From Tsuneonella sp. CC-YZS046 (GTDB taxonomy: Bacteria; Pseudomonadota; Alphaproteobacteria; Sphingomonadales; Sphingomonadaceae), in the NCBI RefSeq assembly GCF_035581365.1, contig NZ_CP141590.1:2724001-2788000 (forward strand): DNA of 64,000 nt, written 5' to 3'. How positions within the stretch are numbered: position 1 is the first letter of the stretch; every line of letters starts with the position of its first letter. The notes beneath the pieces are model-generated. The model was not told the DNA's origin. It saw only the letters and a list, made by a program, of their open reading frames with translations, and did no database searches. Position numbers and translations under genes: made by a program. Positions 52,620-62,012 of the stretch are shown here, in pieces.

Positions 52620-53113
52620 CCTATCCGTGGAAAACGCTCGCGGCGGCCGTCGTCGCGGTCAATCTCATCGCGATCTCCATGTGGATCGATCCACCGCCGC
52701 GACTGATCTGGAACGCCAGTCCCAGCGTCCCTATCGGGTTCTACCGCGTGCGGACGGGCGACTCCGTCCCGCGCGGCGCGCTTGCCGTGGTGAAGCCGCC
52801 GCCGGACATCGCGCGGTTCCTCGCCGAGGGCGGTTATCTGCCGCTCGGCCTGCCGCTCCTCAAGCGTGTCGCGGCGCTGCCCGGACAGACGGTTTGCCGG
52901 ACTGGCGACACCATCAGCATCGATGGCCGGACCGTCGCCGTCGCCAAGGCGACCGACCGGCTTGGCCGCGCGCTGCCGGTCTGGACGGGCTGCCGAACGC
53001 TCGCAGCCGACCAGCTTTTCTTCCTCAACGCCGACCGCGAGGACAGCCTCGACGGCCGCTATTTCGGACTGCTTCCCGCAGCAACCGTGATCGGTCGGGC
53101 GACGCCGATGTGA
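52616..53113 (+). CDS. traF: TraF-type S26 signal peptidase (pilin processing)
   Basis: Started at MTYPWKTLAAAVVAVNLIAI (52616), the product is 165 aa with an N-terminal membrane anchor. The catalytic Ser lies in NASPSVPIGFYRV, and the catalytic Lys in LKRVAALPGQTV, as in RK2 TraF. TraF cuts and cyclises the TrbC pilin. trbC is present downstream, so the partner is in the window. Confidence 0.9.
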   Translation: MTYPWKTLAAAVVAVNLIAISMWIDPPPRLIWNASPSVPIGFYRVRTGDSVPRGALAVVKPPPDIARFLAEGGYLPLGLPLLKRVAALPGQTVCRTGDTISIDGRTVAVAKATDRLGRALPVWTGCRTLAADQLFFLNADREDSLDGRYFGLLPAATVIGRATPM

Positions 53114-53167
53114 GCGTTCGCCGTGCCGCGAAATCTCTTCCACCCCGCCAAGCAAAGGAGACTGGCA

Positions 53168-53503
53168 ATGCAACCCAATATCTTCAAACCCACCGATGAT
53201 GGCTATACGGGCCGCATCCGGTTGTTCGGCATCGATGAGGTTATCGCCCTCGTTCCCGCCGAACCGAGCGATGCAGAAAAAGCGCCGGATTTCCGCGTCC
53301 TGCTCGACGACGAACATGGCCCCAGAGTCGGCGCTGCGTGGAAGGATGTCGGCGAACGCGCGGGCGACTATGTCTCGCTGGAGATCGAAAGCCCGTTGTT
53401 CGCGGGCCAGACTCTGCGCGCGCATCTCTTCCGCACCGACGACGAGGGTTCGGCTTTCCGCCTGTCGGTAAGCCGTCCGCGTGTCCGCGAAGATCGGAGC
53501 TGA
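53168..53503 (+). CDS. DUF736 family protein
   Basis: Started at MQPNIFKPTDDGYTGRIRLF (53168, behind AAGGAGACTGG), the product is 111 aa and shows the DUF736 pattern (GYTGRIRLFGIDEVIALVP, DDEHGPRVGAAWKDVGERAG, YVSLEIESPLFAG). It is a small beta-rich protein of unknown function that always accompanies traF and the transglycosylase in R7A-type loci. Confidence 0.9.
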   Translation: MQPNIFKPTDDGYTGRIRLFGIDEVIALVPAEPSDAEKAPDFRVLLDDEHGPRVGAAWKDVGERAGDYVSLEIESPLFAGQTLRAHLFRTDDEGSAFRLSVSRPRVREDRS

Positions 53504-53507
53504 TCCG

Positions 53508-54236
53508 GTGCGCCCGCGCTGCTGCACATCGCGCCGCCGGGCGCTGTCGCTGGCGTTGCTCGCAAGTCTTGCGAGTGCGCCGGCGACGGCCATCGCGCGC
53601 GGCGAAACCGCCACGGCGCAGTCGTCGTCCGCGGTGACGCCGATCGCCGCTCATGTGGCCGAGGCATCGCGTCGTTTCGGTATCCCGGAGCGCTGGATAT
53701 GGGCGGTCATGCGTGTCGAGAGCGCGGGCGATGTGACCGCGCTCTCGCACGCTGGAGCCATGGGGCTGATGCAGATCATGCCCGGCACCTGGGCGGAACT
53801 TCGCGCGCGTTATCGTCTCGGCCGCAATCCCTACGACCCCCGCGACAACATCATCGCGGGCGCCGCCTATCTTCGTGAATTGCACGATCGTTACGGCAAT
53901 CCGACTGCAATGCTGGCAGCCTATAACGCTGGCCCGGGACGCTATGATGAGCATCTGGCGACCGGCCGCCCGCTACCGCGAGAGACGCGCGCCTATCTCG
54001 CCATGCTCGCGCCGATGGTCGGCGGAGCGCCCGCTCGCGCGCTCGCCAGCGCGCCCGCCGATGCGCTGGCCTGGACCCACGCGCCGCTCTTTTCCCGTCC
54101 GGTCAGCGTCACGTCCGGCACAGTTTCGACGCCATCCGTAGCGCCACGGGGCGATGCCGGAGAGATACCAGATCCAGCCCCTTCCGAAGTCGAGGATAGC
54201 CTGTTCGTCCCTCTTTCCGGTCACCAGCCGTCATGA
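53508..54236 (+). CDS. Lytic transglycosylase
   Basis: The 242-aa protein starts at GTG (53508) four bases after DUF736, giving a signal peptide (RRALSLALLASLASAPATA). An ATG ten codons earlier inside DUF736 is the alternative. The SLT catalytic domain is clear: IWAVMRVESAGDVTALSHAG with the Glu, MGLMQIMPGTWAELRARY, and LAAYNAGPGRYDEH. It opens the peptidoglycan for the conjugation channel, like VirB1/TrbN. Confidence 0.9.
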   Translation: MRPRCCTSRRRALSLALLASLASAPATAIARGETATAQSSSAVTPIAAHVAEASRRFGIPERWIWAVMRVESAGDVTALSHAGAMGLMQIMPGTWAELRARYRLGRNPYDPRDNIIAGAAYLRELHDRYGNPTAMLAAYNAGPGRYDEHLATGRPLPRETRAYLAMLAPMVGGAPARALASAPADALAWTHAPLFSRPVSVTSGTVSTPSVAPRGDAGEIPDPAPSEVEDSLFVPLSGHQPS

Positions 54237-54489
54237 GGCGCCCGCTCGCAGGCAGGCGTAGTCTGGGGCGCAACGGCGTTCGCTATCGCATACGAGGCCG
54301 GGAAGGCAGGGAAATAAGGGGAGCATCGCAAGATAAAAGGACCGCCAGCAGGCTCGGTCCAGATGGTTGGTTGGTCGGGGGTTTTTCGTATGGCTCCGTG
54401 AGCGGCCTGCCAGCATGTTTTCGTGAAACTGCCGAAATTCTCGTCAATCCGCGTCTGGCGGGCTTTTGCGCCGATGGTTCCAGCCTCCG
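54237..54489. other. Region before relaxase gene; candidate oriT
   Basis: No convincing gene is present. It contains GGACCG-N10-CGGTCC (54339-54360), followed by a G/T-rich tract, in the position just before a relaxase gene where oriT is often found in related ICEs. The nic site cannot be read by eye. Confidence 0.35.
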
Positions 54490-56244
54490 ATGAGCGGCCC
54501 CGACGACGAGTTCCAGGTCAGGCCTGGACGGCCCCGCGACGGAGGGACAAAAGGCCGGCAAGCGAAGTCCTTCGTCGGCCAGGTGCTGCGGGCGGCGAAC
54601 AAAGGCGGGCGCGGCGGTCGCACATACAGTCCTCGCCGGAAAGGGGGCGGCGCTTCCCGCTTCGGGCGCGGCCGAGTGACAGCCCCTCGTCGCGCGCGCA
54701 GGTCATCGGATCGACGCGTCGTCGTCAAGATGCGGATTGTCCGGCACCAAGGGGGCAAATATCGTGCAGCGCCGCTTGCCCGGCACGCCAGCTATCTCGA
54801 ACGCGAAGGTGTCACTCGCGACGGGGCGCCGGGCCGACTGTTCGACGCGACTGGCGACCAGGCGGACGGGAACGCCTTTGCTGATCGCTGCGAGGACGAC
54901 CGCCACCATTTTCGGATCATCATCTCACCGGAGGACGCCAGAGAGATGGAGGACCTGCGTGCCTTTACCCGCGAGTTGATGGCAGATGCACAGCGCGACC
55001 TTGGCACCTCGCTCGACTGGGTGGCGATCGATCACTGGAACACCGACGACCCCCATATTCATGTGCTGGTTCGTGGTCGCGGTGACGATGGCCGCGACCT
55101 CGTCATAAGCCGGGACTATATCCGCGAGGGCTTCCGCCATCGCGCCGAGGACCGCGTGACCCTTGAAATGGGGCCGCGCACACAGCGCGAGATCCAGGCC
55201 GCACTCGGTCGCGAGGTTCAGGCCGATCGCTGGACCAGCCTCGATCGCTCGCTGAGAGATATCGCCGATCGTCATGGCGGCATTGTCGATCTGCGCCCGG
55301 ACGCCAATGGTCATGGAGCTCAAAACCGGCATCTCCTGATAGGCCGCGCGCAGAAGCTCGAAGCCCTGGGTCTGGTCGATCCGCTCGGTCCCGCAGCCTG
55401 GACCATCAAGCCGGGTCTGGAAGACAAGCTGCGCGATCTCGGCGTTCGCGGCGATATCATCAAGACTATGCATAAGGCGATGGGTAAGGACACGCCGAAT
55501 CCGGACGTATCGCGTTTCGCGATCCACCTCGCTCCGCCGGTCGATCCGATCGTGGGCCGTCTGGTTGATCGCGGGCTTTATGATGAACTCAAAGGGAGCG
55601 CCTTTGCCGTGGTCGACGGCATCGATGGTCGCACCCATCATCTCCGGTTCGAGGATCTCGAAATGACCGGGGACGCGAAGCCAGGCGCAATTGTCGAGCT
55701 GCGCTCCTGGGATGACGTTAGGGGACAGCGGCGCCATTCGCTCGCGACGCGCTCGGATCTGACCTTGAGCCAACAGATCAGCGCTGATGGCGTCACCTGG
55801 CTCGATCGCAATCTGATCGCCCGCGAACAACCTGTGCTGGGCGGCGGATTCGGCGCTGAGGTGGCCTCGGCGCTGGAAGCGCGCTGCGATTATCTCGAGG
55901 GGGAGGGTTTCGCCCAACGTCGCGGGCAACGAGTAGTATTCGCACGGTCGTTGTTGAAGACGCTGAAAGAGCGTGAGCTGCAACGGGCGCAGACGGAAAT
56001 TGCGGGCCGGACGGGCCTCGCGCCGCAGCCGTCGGCGCCTGGGGAGCATGTCGCCGGAGTCTACCGGGAGCGCGTCACGCTCGCATCCGGCCGCTATGCC
56101 ATGATCGACAATGGTCTCGGGTTCCAACTCGTACCGTGGCGCCCCGCGCTGGAGCAGAATCTGGGGCAGCATGTGTCCGGGACAATGACGCCGGGCGGCG
56201 GGGTTGATTGGACCTTTGGCCGACAGCGGGGCCTGGGTCTGTAG
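54490..56244 (+). CDS. Relaxase (RlxS-like, DUF3363 domain)
   Basis: Started at MSGPDDEFQVRPGRPRDGG (54490), the product is 584 aa. The N-terminal part is basic, then KYRAAPLARHASYLEREGV opens the relaxase domain, DRHHFRIIISPEDAREMEDL follows, and WNTDDPHIHVLVRGRGDDGR carries the HxH metal motif. The C-terminal half is the DUF3363 region (GAEVASALEARCDYLEGEGF). The closest known counterpart is RlxS of ICEMlSymR7A. It nicks oriT and leads the strand into the recipient. The terminus GRQRGLGL is followed by the RloA-like gene. Confidence 0.85.
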   Translation: MSGPDDEFQVRPGRPRDGGTKGRQAKSFVGQVLRAANKGGRGGRTYSPRRKGGGASRFGRGRVTAPRRARRSSDRRVVVKMRIVRHQGGKYRAAPLARHASYLEREGVTRDGAPGRLFDATGDQADGNAFADRCEDDRHHFRIIISPEDAREMEDLRAFTRELMADAQRDLGTSLDWVAIDHWNTDDPHIHVLVRGRGDDGRDLVISRDYIREGFRHRAEDRVTLEMGPRTQREIQAALGREVQADRWTSLDRSLRDIADRHGGIVDLRPDANGHGAQNRHLLIGRAQKLEALGLVDPLGPAAWTIKPGLEDKLRDLGVRGDIIKTMHKAMGKDTPNPDVSRFAIHLAPPVDPIVGRLVDRGLYDELKGSAFAVVDGIDGRTHHLRFEDLEMTGDAKPGAIVELRSWDDVRGQRRHSLATRSDLTLSQQISADGVTWLDRNLIAREQPVLGGGFGAEVASALEARCDYLEGEGFAQRRGQRVVFARSLLKTLKERELQRAQTEIAGRTGLAPQPSAPGEHVAGVYRERVTLASGRYAMIDNGLGFQLVPWRPALEQNLGQHVSGTMTPGGGVDWTFGRQRGLGL

Positions 56245-56367
56245 CAAATCTTGGCCTGCTTTCCTGACGTCAAACAGGATCGAAAAAGGATATTTGGCGC
56301 CTAGTTTAACAAATTTTCGTTGAATGTGGCGACAAATGCCCTATTTGTGGGTCGAGGAGCGGCGCAG

Positions 56368-57582
56368 ATGCTATACAGCTTGGACATTGAGAACTTCTAT
56401 TCCATCCGCGAGCGGCAGGTCATCGACCTGCGCGCGGCTGGAAACGCGCCCGACACTCCCGAACGGTTGGCACCAATCTGGGCGGGTTCCAAGGAGCGGG
56501 CGCCCAAGGTGGTCGCTATCTTCGGTCCAAACGCTTCGGGCAAATCAACGGTGCTGCGCGCACTGTCTTTTGTGGCCTGGTTCGTACGCGACAGCTTCAG
56601 CATCGCGCCCGGTGCGCGTCTGCCTTACGAACGTTTCAATGACGAAGCATCCTTGGCTGCGCCGACGCGCCTGTCGGTCTCGCTGGCCGGCCTTGCTGAT
56701 CCCGAGAGTGATGATCCGAATGGACCACAATGCCGGTACGCGTATGAGGTGACGCTGGGCGGCGCGGCAGGTCAGGCGCAGGAGGTGCTGGCTGAAGCGA
56801 TGTATTATTGGCCGCCGGACACCGGGCGTAAGGTTCGCCTGTTCGAGCGCGATCGTTACGGCAAGGTGACGGCGGCGAGCGCCTTTGGCCTTTCCGGCTA
56901 CCGGCAGGCACTGGAGAAGGTGCTGCGGCCGAACGCAAGCGTCATCTCGACGCTTGCCCAGCTCAAGCATCCCTTCGCCACATCCATCTGGCAGGCGGCT
57001 TCACTCGTCATCTCCAATATCCTGATCGAGAAGCAGGATGGACTGGAGGATCAGATGGTGCGCCACTATGCTAGCAATCCGGCGCTGGTCGATGCGCTCA
57101 ACCGTGAGATCGAGCGGATCGACCTCGGCATCAAGGCGATGCGACTCGAATCCGGTCCCAACGGTCCAATCGCGCTGTTCACTCATGAAGGCCATGATGG
57201 TCCGATGCCGCTCGTACTGGAAAGCCACGGCACGCGGATGTTCCTGCGTATCTATCCAATCATTCTTCAAGCGTTAGAAACCGGCGGCCTCGCGGTAATC
57301 GACGAACTGGACACCGCTATCCACCCTCTGGTGTTGCCTGAGATTCTGCGCTGGTTCCACGATCCGGAACGTAATCCGCATGATGCCCAACTTTGGATGA
57401 CCTGCCATAACGCCTCCCTGCTGGAGGAACTCATCAAGGAGGAAGTGCTGTTCTGCACCAAGGACCGGCGCGGTCGCACCGAGGTCTACACGCTGCGCGA
57501 CGTCCAGTCGGTCCGGCGCGACGACAATTATTATCGCAAATATCTGGGCGGCACCTACGGCGCCGTTCCCCAAATCGGATGA
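56368..57582 (+). CDS. RloA-like AAA ATPase (defence type)
   Basis: Started at MLYSLDIENFYSIRERQVID (56368, behind GAGGAG), the product is 404 aa. It is an SMC/OLD-like ATPase: VVAIFGPNASGKSTVLRALS is the Walker A and GLAVIDELDTAIHPLVLPEI the Walker B with D-loop. LWMTCHNASLLEEL is the H-loop. Such ATPases pair with a Toprim or RloB partner in defence systems (RloA/RloB, AbiL, PARIS, OLD). Its stop overlaps the next start by 4 bp. Confidence 0.85.
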   Translation: MLYSLDIENFYSIRERQVIDLRAAGNAPDTPERLAPIWAGSKERAPKVVAIFGPNASGKSTVLRALSFVAWFVRDSFSIAPGARLPYERFNDEASLAAPTRLSVSLAGLADPESDDPNGPQCRYAYEVTLGGAAGQAQEVLAEAMYYWPPDTGRKVRLFERDRYGKVTAASAFGLSGYRQALEKVLRPNASVISTLAQLKHPFATSIWQAASLVISNILIEKQDGLEDQMVRHYASNPALVDALNREIERIDLGIKAMRLESGPNGPIALFTHEGHDGPMPLVLESHGTRMFLRIYPIILQALETGGLAVIDELDTAIHPLVLPEILRWFHDPERNPHDAQLWMTCHNASLLEELIKEEVLFCTKDRRGRTEVYTLRDVQSVRRDDNYYRKYLGGTYGAVPQIG

Positions 57583-58151
57583 GGCGGCCACAACGCCGCC
57601 GCATCCCGCAGCGCAGGCGATTGTTTGTCGGCTGCGAGGGAGAGAGCGAACGCGGCTATGGAGCATTCCTCACCCGTCTGATCGAAGATCAGCAACTTGC
57701 GGTCCATCTCGATCTGGTTGTGCTGCAACCTGGCGGCGGCGATCCATGTGGCATCGTTGAACTGGCTGCTCGCAGGATCGCGCAGAAGCAGAAAAGTCGT
57801 GGCGAACCCTATGATCGCAAGATTGTGCTGCTCGATGCCGACCGGCTCGGCGCCGTCCCGGAACGTGATCAGCGTCTCTTCCAGCTAAGCCGCCGCGAGA
57901 ATATTCATCTTGTATGGCAACGGCCCTGCCATGAAGCCACGTTGCTGCATCACATCGACGGATGTGAACGCCTTGATCCGCAAAGCACCGCAGGGGCGCT
58001 TCGCGAGTTACGACGGCGATGGAATGACTATCAGAAAGGGATGTCAGCCAACCGACTTGCCGAACGTCTGGACCTCGACGCCGTTCATCGCGCCGCGGCT
58101 GTTGAGCAAGACCTCGCCGTCTTTCTCACCGAGATTGGATTGGTTCGGTGA
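57579..58151 (+). CDS. RloB-like Toprim protein
   Basis: The 190-aa product begins with a basic segment and then RRRLFVGCEGESERGYGAFL, whose GCEGESE matches the conserved Glu motif of RloB, and KIVLLDADRLGAVPERDQRL supplies the D-x-D of a Toprim-like fold. The C-terminus (RENIHLVWQRPCHEATLLHH) is typical. It is co-translated with the ATPase, making a two-gene unit that was probably inserted between relaxase and TraG. It probably cleaves nucleic acid upon phage infection (inference). Confidence 0.78.
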   Translation: MRRPQRRRIPQRRRLFVGCEGESERGYGAFLTRLIEDQQLAVHLDLVVLQPGGGDPCGIVELAARRIAQKQKSRGEPYDRKIVLLDADRLGAVPERDQRLFQLSRRENIHLVWQRPCHEATLLHHIDGCERLDPQSTAGALRELRRRWNDYQKGMSANRLAERLDLDAVHRAAAVEQDLAVFLTEIGLVR

Positions 58152-58276
58152 CCGGGTCATCGGTCCATGCGGGAGGCTGTTGGATGCTGCGTCATTCCCG
58201 AGGTTCAGCGGACGATCGGTCCAGCCGTATGGCGAAATTCGATGCAAATAGAGTCTGAGACGCGCGTAATTCGCCT

Positions 58277-58306
58277 ACGCTATCATTTGTATTTGCACGA
58301 TAGCGT
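58277..58306 (+). promoter_or_regulatory. Dyad before traG/virD4
   Basis: ACGCTATC-N14-GATAGCGT is an 8-bp inverted repeat about 90 nt before the traG start. The right half with the following pyrimidines (TTTCTATTTCTTC) recurs before trbB. Confidence 0.6.
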
Positions 58307-58394
58307 TTCTATTTCTTCGATCGCTCTCGCTAAGATATTGTAATCGCAATCATTGGATCCCGACCTTTAGGCAATTTGCCGGAAAGGAAGGGTT

Positions 58395-60392
58395 ATGTCG
58401 GCTACCAAGATATTGTGGGGCCAGATCCTCGCAGTCTTCGCGATCGTTCTCACATCAGTCTGGAGCGCGACCCAGTGGACGGCCGCCGCGCTCGCCCATC
58501 AACCCCAGCTCGGATCACCCTGGTTCACCATAGGCGACTGGCAGATCTATCCGCCGCCCGCTTTCTTCTGGTGGTGGTTTTCGTTCGACGCCTATGCACC
58601 CGACATATTTCTGCACGGCGCCTATATCGCCGTCTCAGGTGGATTCGTATCGATTGCCGTCGCCATAGGCATGTCGGTCTGGCGCGCCCGTGAACTGAAG
58701 AATGCAGAAACCTATGGCTCGGCGCGCTGGGCGACCGAGACGGAGGCGCGCGCCGCCGGATTGCTGGGTGATGATGGCGTCATTCTCGGCAAGCTCGGCA
58801 CGAACTATCTTCGCCACGATGGCCCGGAGCATGTGCTGTGCTTCGCGCCAACCCGCTCGGGCAAGGGCGTCGGCCTCGTTGTTCCCAGTTTGCTGACCTG
58901 GCCGGGCAGCTGCATCGTCCACGACATCAAGGGCGAGAACTGGGGACTGACCGCAGGCTTCCGCAGCCGTTTCGGCAAGGTGCTGCTGTTCGACCCGACC
59001 AATGCCGCGAGCGCGGCCTATAACCCCTTGCTCGAAGTGCGCCGCGGCGAATGGGAAGTCCGCGATGTTCAGAATATCGCCGACATATTGGTCGATCCCG
59101 AAGGGTCGCTCGAGAAGCGCAACCACTGGGAAAAGACCAGCCACGCGCTGTTGGTGGGCGCCATTCTCCATGTGCTCTATGCCGAGTCCGACAAGACGCT
59201 GGCCGGCGTCGCCAACTTCCTCAGCGATCCGGGCCGCCCGATCGAGACCACGCTGCGGGCCATGATGCTAACCCCGCATCTGGGAGACGCGGGCGTCCAC
59301 CCGGTCGTCGCCTCGGCGGCGCGGGAACTCCTCAACAAGAGCGAGAATGAACGGTCGGGGGTGCTCTCGACCGCCATGTCGTTCCTGGGCTTGTATCGCG
59401 ATCCCGTCGTCGCGGCCGTCACACGGCAATGCGACTGGCGCATCGCCGACCTCGTGAACGGGCCGCATCCAGTCTCGCTCTACCTCGTCGTGCCGCCGTC
59501 CGACATCAACCGCACCAAGCCGCTGGTCCGCCTCATCCTCAACCAGATCGGCCGCCGGCTGACCGAGGAGTTGAACTCCACTGCCAAGCGGCAGCGCCTG
59601 CTGCTGATGCTCGACGAGTTTCCGGCTTTGGGCAGGCTGGACTTCTTCGAATCCGCGCTCGCCTTCATGGCCGGGTACGGAATGAAATCCTTCCTGATCG
59701 CCCAGTCGCTCAATCAGATCGAGAAGGCCTATGGCGTCAATCACTCGATCCTGGATAACTGCCACGTCCGGGTTTCGTTCGCGACCAACGACGAGCGGAC
59801 GGCCAAACGGGTCTCCGACGCCCTCGGCACCGCGACCGAAATGCGGGCGATGAAAAACTATGCGGGCCACAGGCTCAGCCCCTGGCTCGGTCATCTGATG
59901 GTGTCGCGATCCGAGACCGCCCGCCAGCTTCTCACGCCTGGAGAGATCATGCAGCTTCCACCCGACGATGAGATCGTCATGGTGGCGGGCACGCCGCCGG
60001 TGCGGGCGAAGAAGGCGCGATATTTTACCGATCCCCGTCTCACCCGCCGCTTGCTGCCGGCGCCAAAACCCCGGCGCAACCAGCGGCCGCCACGTCCAGA
60101 CGACTGGACGGGTATCGAACCGCCGCCGCAGCCGGACAGTCCGCCTCCAAGTCAATCCGGCGGTGCGGCCGCCACGCCTGAGAATGCCGACAGCGATGAC
60201 GCCAATGCCAATATCCGCCGTGAGCCGGGGCTTCCCGACCATGAGGAGGTGGTGCGTGAGGCGCCGGCGCCCGTCAACGAGTTCGATTTCGACGAACCGG
60301 ATACAGCCAGCGACGAGGCGACCACCCAGCGCCGGATGCACCGCATCGCCCGCATCGCGAGCCTCGATCCCGGCGACGGCATCGAGCTTTGA
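58395..60392 (+). CDS. traG: Conjugal transfer coupling protein TraG/VirD4
   Basis: The 665-aa protein starts MSATKILWGQILAVFAIVLT with two N-terminal membrane segments (residues 5-25 and about 70-90). VLCFAPTRSGKGVGLVVPSL is the Walker A, LLLMLDEFPALGRLDFFES the Walker B, and FLIAQSLNQIEKAYG the Q motif. It brings the relaxase-DNA complex to the Trb channel at the inner membrane. The C-terminal 100 residues are acidic and Pro-rich, probably the relaxase contact. The RHH gene follows after 17 bp. Confidence 0.95.
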   Translation: MSATKILWGQILAVFAIVLTSVWSATQWTAAALAHQPQLGSPWFTIGDWQIYPPPAFFWWWFSFDAYAPDIFLHGAYIAVSGGFVSIAVAIGMSVWRARELKNAETYGSARWATETEARAAGLLGDDGVILGKLGTNYLRHDGPEHVLCFAPTRSGKGVGLVVPSLLTWPGSCIVHDIKGENWGLTAGFRSRFGKVLLFDPTNAASAAYNPLLEVRRGEWEVRDVQNIADILVDPEGSLEKRNHWEKTSHALLVGAILHVLYAESDKTLAGVANFLSDPGRPIETTLRAMMLTPHLGDAGVHPVVASAARELLNKSENERSGVLSTAMSFLGLYRDPVVAAVTRQCDWRIADLVNGPHPVSLYLVVPPSDINRTKPLVRLILNQIGRRLTEELNSTAKRQRLLLMLDEFPALGRLDFFESALAFMAGYGMKSFLIAQSLNQIEKAYGVNHSILDNCHVRVSFATNDERTAKRVSDALGTATEMRAMKNYAGHRLSPWLGHLMVSRSETARQLLTPGEIMQLPPDDEIVMVAGTPPVRAKKARYFTDPRLTRRLLPAPKPRRNQRPPRPDDWTGIEPPPQPDSPPPSQSGGAAATPENADSDDANANIRREPGLPDHEEVVREAPAPVNEFDFDEPDTASDEATTQRRMHRIARIASLDPGDGIEL

Positions 60393-60409
60393 CAGGGAGA
60401 ACCCAGACC

Positions 60410-60847
60410 ATGCGCGTCAAACGCACTTATCGTCTGCCGCCCGATCTCGTCGATCAGATCGAGGACTATGCCGCCCGCAAGCGCGTGCCGCAGACGCACA
60501 TCATCGAGGCCGCACTTCTCTCGTTCCTGTCGCCAGACGGGCCTGAGCGCCTGGAGGCGGCGCTGGCGCGGCGCCTCGATCGCCTGTCGCGGCAACTGGA
60601 GCGAGCCGAGCAGAACATCACCATCTCCAATGAGGCGATCGCCCTGTTCGTTCGCTTCTGGCTCACCACAACCCCGCCCTTGCCCGACACCGGGCAGGCG
60701 GCCGCGAAGGCCAGCGGCAATGAACGCTATAAGGCCTTCATCGAAGCGCTTGGCCGTCGGGTCGAGACGGGGTCGAGTCTCGCTCGTGAGATCACGCAGG
60801 ACGTTGATTCACAGGCGAGCCGTCCCGTTACCGGGTTTGAGGACTGA
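60410..60847 (+). CDS. Ribbon-helix-helix protein between traG and trbB
   Basis: Started at MRVKRTYRLPPDLVDQIEDY (60410), the product is 145 aa. The first 45 residues are a CopG-like ribbon-helix-helix (AARKRVPQTHIIEAALLSFL), the rest a helical tail. It is standard in the traG-trbB interval and may be a regulator of the operons or a relaxosome accessory. The dyads before traG and trbB would be reasonable targets. Confidence 0.78.
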   Translation: MRVKRTYRLPPDLVDQIEDYAARKRVPQTHIIEAALLSFLSPDGPERLEAALARRLDRLSRQLERAEQNITISNEAIALFVRFWLTTTPPLPDTGQAAAKASGNERYKAFIEALGRRVETGSSLAREITQDVDSQASRPVTGFED

Positions 60848-60886
60848 ATAAGTCCTACGCCCGGCTTTCTATTCCTTCGACGCCCT

Positions 60887-60918
60887 ACGCTAAACGCAAA
60901 TAGTTGTTGCGATAGCGT
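60887..60918 (+). promoter_or_regulatory. Dyad before trbB, related to the one before traG
   Basis: ACGCTA-N20-TAGCGT with the right half GATAGCGTTT followed by TTTCTGTCTCTTC. Spacing differs by 2 nt from the traG copy, but the right half and pyrimidine tract are conserved. Confidence 0.55.
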
Positions 60919-60989
60919 TTTTTCTGTCTCTTCTAACTGTCCCCATGCCCACGCGCGGCTCGCGCCAAGGCGCAATCAGGGGACGGTCA

Positions 60990-62012
60990 TTGGCAAGCTA
61001 CAGCCTTAAACCGGAGAGTTCGGCACGCGGTGCGCGGATGCTTCGCACGGCGCTGGGCGCTTCGATCGCGGGCTGGCTGGCGGACCCGAAGACCGTCGAG
61101 GTCATGCTGAACCCCGATGGCCGGTTATGGCTCGACCGGCTGGGCGAAGGCCTGTCCGATACCGGCGAACGGCTTTCACCGGCTGACGGTGAGCGGATCA
61201 TTCGGCTGGTCGCCCATCATGTCGGCGCCGAGGTTCATGCAGGGAGCCCGCGCGTCTCGGCCGAGCTGCCGGATAGCGGGGAGCGGTTCGAGGGGCTGTT
61301 GCCGCCTGTCGTCGCAGCGCCGGCCTTCGCGATCCGCAAGCCCGCCGTGGCTGTCTTCACCCTCGATGATTATGTCGCCGACGGGATCATGACGCGGTTG
61401 CAGGCGTCGGCGCTGCAAATCGCAGTCGCCGACAAGGCCAATATCCTGGTCGCCGGCGGCACCGGCACCGGCAAGACCACGCTGACGAACGCGCTGCTGG
61501 CCGAGATCGCCAAAACCGGCGACCGGGTCGTTCTGATCGAAGACACCCGCGAGCTTCAGTGCAGCGCCCCCAATCTGGTGGCGATGCGGACCAAGGACGG
61601 CGTCGCCAGCCTGTCGGATCTCGTTCGTTCCTCTTTGCGCCTCCGCCCGGACCGGATTCCGATCGGCGAGGTGCGCGGCGCCGAGGCCCTCGATCTCCTC
61701 AAGGCCTGGGGCACGGGCCATCCCGGCGGCGTCGGCACGATCCACGCCGGCAGCGCGATCGGCGCGCTACGCCGCATGGAACAGCTCATCCAGGAAGCGG
61801 TGGTGACGGTGCCGCGGGCGCTGATCGCGGAGACCATCGATCTCGTCGCGGTCCTTGTGCGCGATGGCCATGGTCGTCGGCTGTCCGAACTCGCCCGCGT
61901 CGATGGGCTCAATGCCGCCGGTGAATATGCGCTGCGCCAGCTCCCCGGCCCGCTCGAGCCCGTCCGCCGGGCGGAAGACGTCCCCATCCATCAGACAGGA
62001 GAACTCGGATGA
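60990..62012 (+). CDS. trbB: TrbB type IV secretion ATPase
   Basis: The hexameric VirB11-type ATPase of about 340 aa has [20 protein letters not shown] as Walker [21 protein letters not shown] (Asp box), and [20 protein letters not shown] (His box). I prefer TTG 60990 ([20 protein letters not shown] by initiator decoding), since AGGGGAC lies 6 nt upstream and homologs start here; ATG 60945 is the alternative. It powers pilus assembly and DNA transfer. The trbC start overlaps its stop by 4 bp. Confidence 0.92.
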   Translation: MASYSLKPESSARGARMLRTALGASIAGWLADPKTVEVMLNPDGRLWLDRLGEGLSDTGERLSPADGERIIRLVAHHVGAEVHAGSPRVSAELPDSGERFEGLLPPVVAAPAFAIRKPAVAVFTLDDYVADGIMTRLQASALQIAVADKANILVAGGTGTGKTTLTNALLAEIAKTGDRVVLIEDTRELQCSAPNLVAMRTKDGVASLSDLVRSSLRLRPDRIPIGEVRGAEALDLLKAWGTGHPGGVGTIHAGSAIGALRRMEQLIQEAVVTVPRALIAETIDLVAVLVRDGHGRRLSELARVDGLNAAGEYALRQLPGPLEPVRRAEDVPIHQTGELG

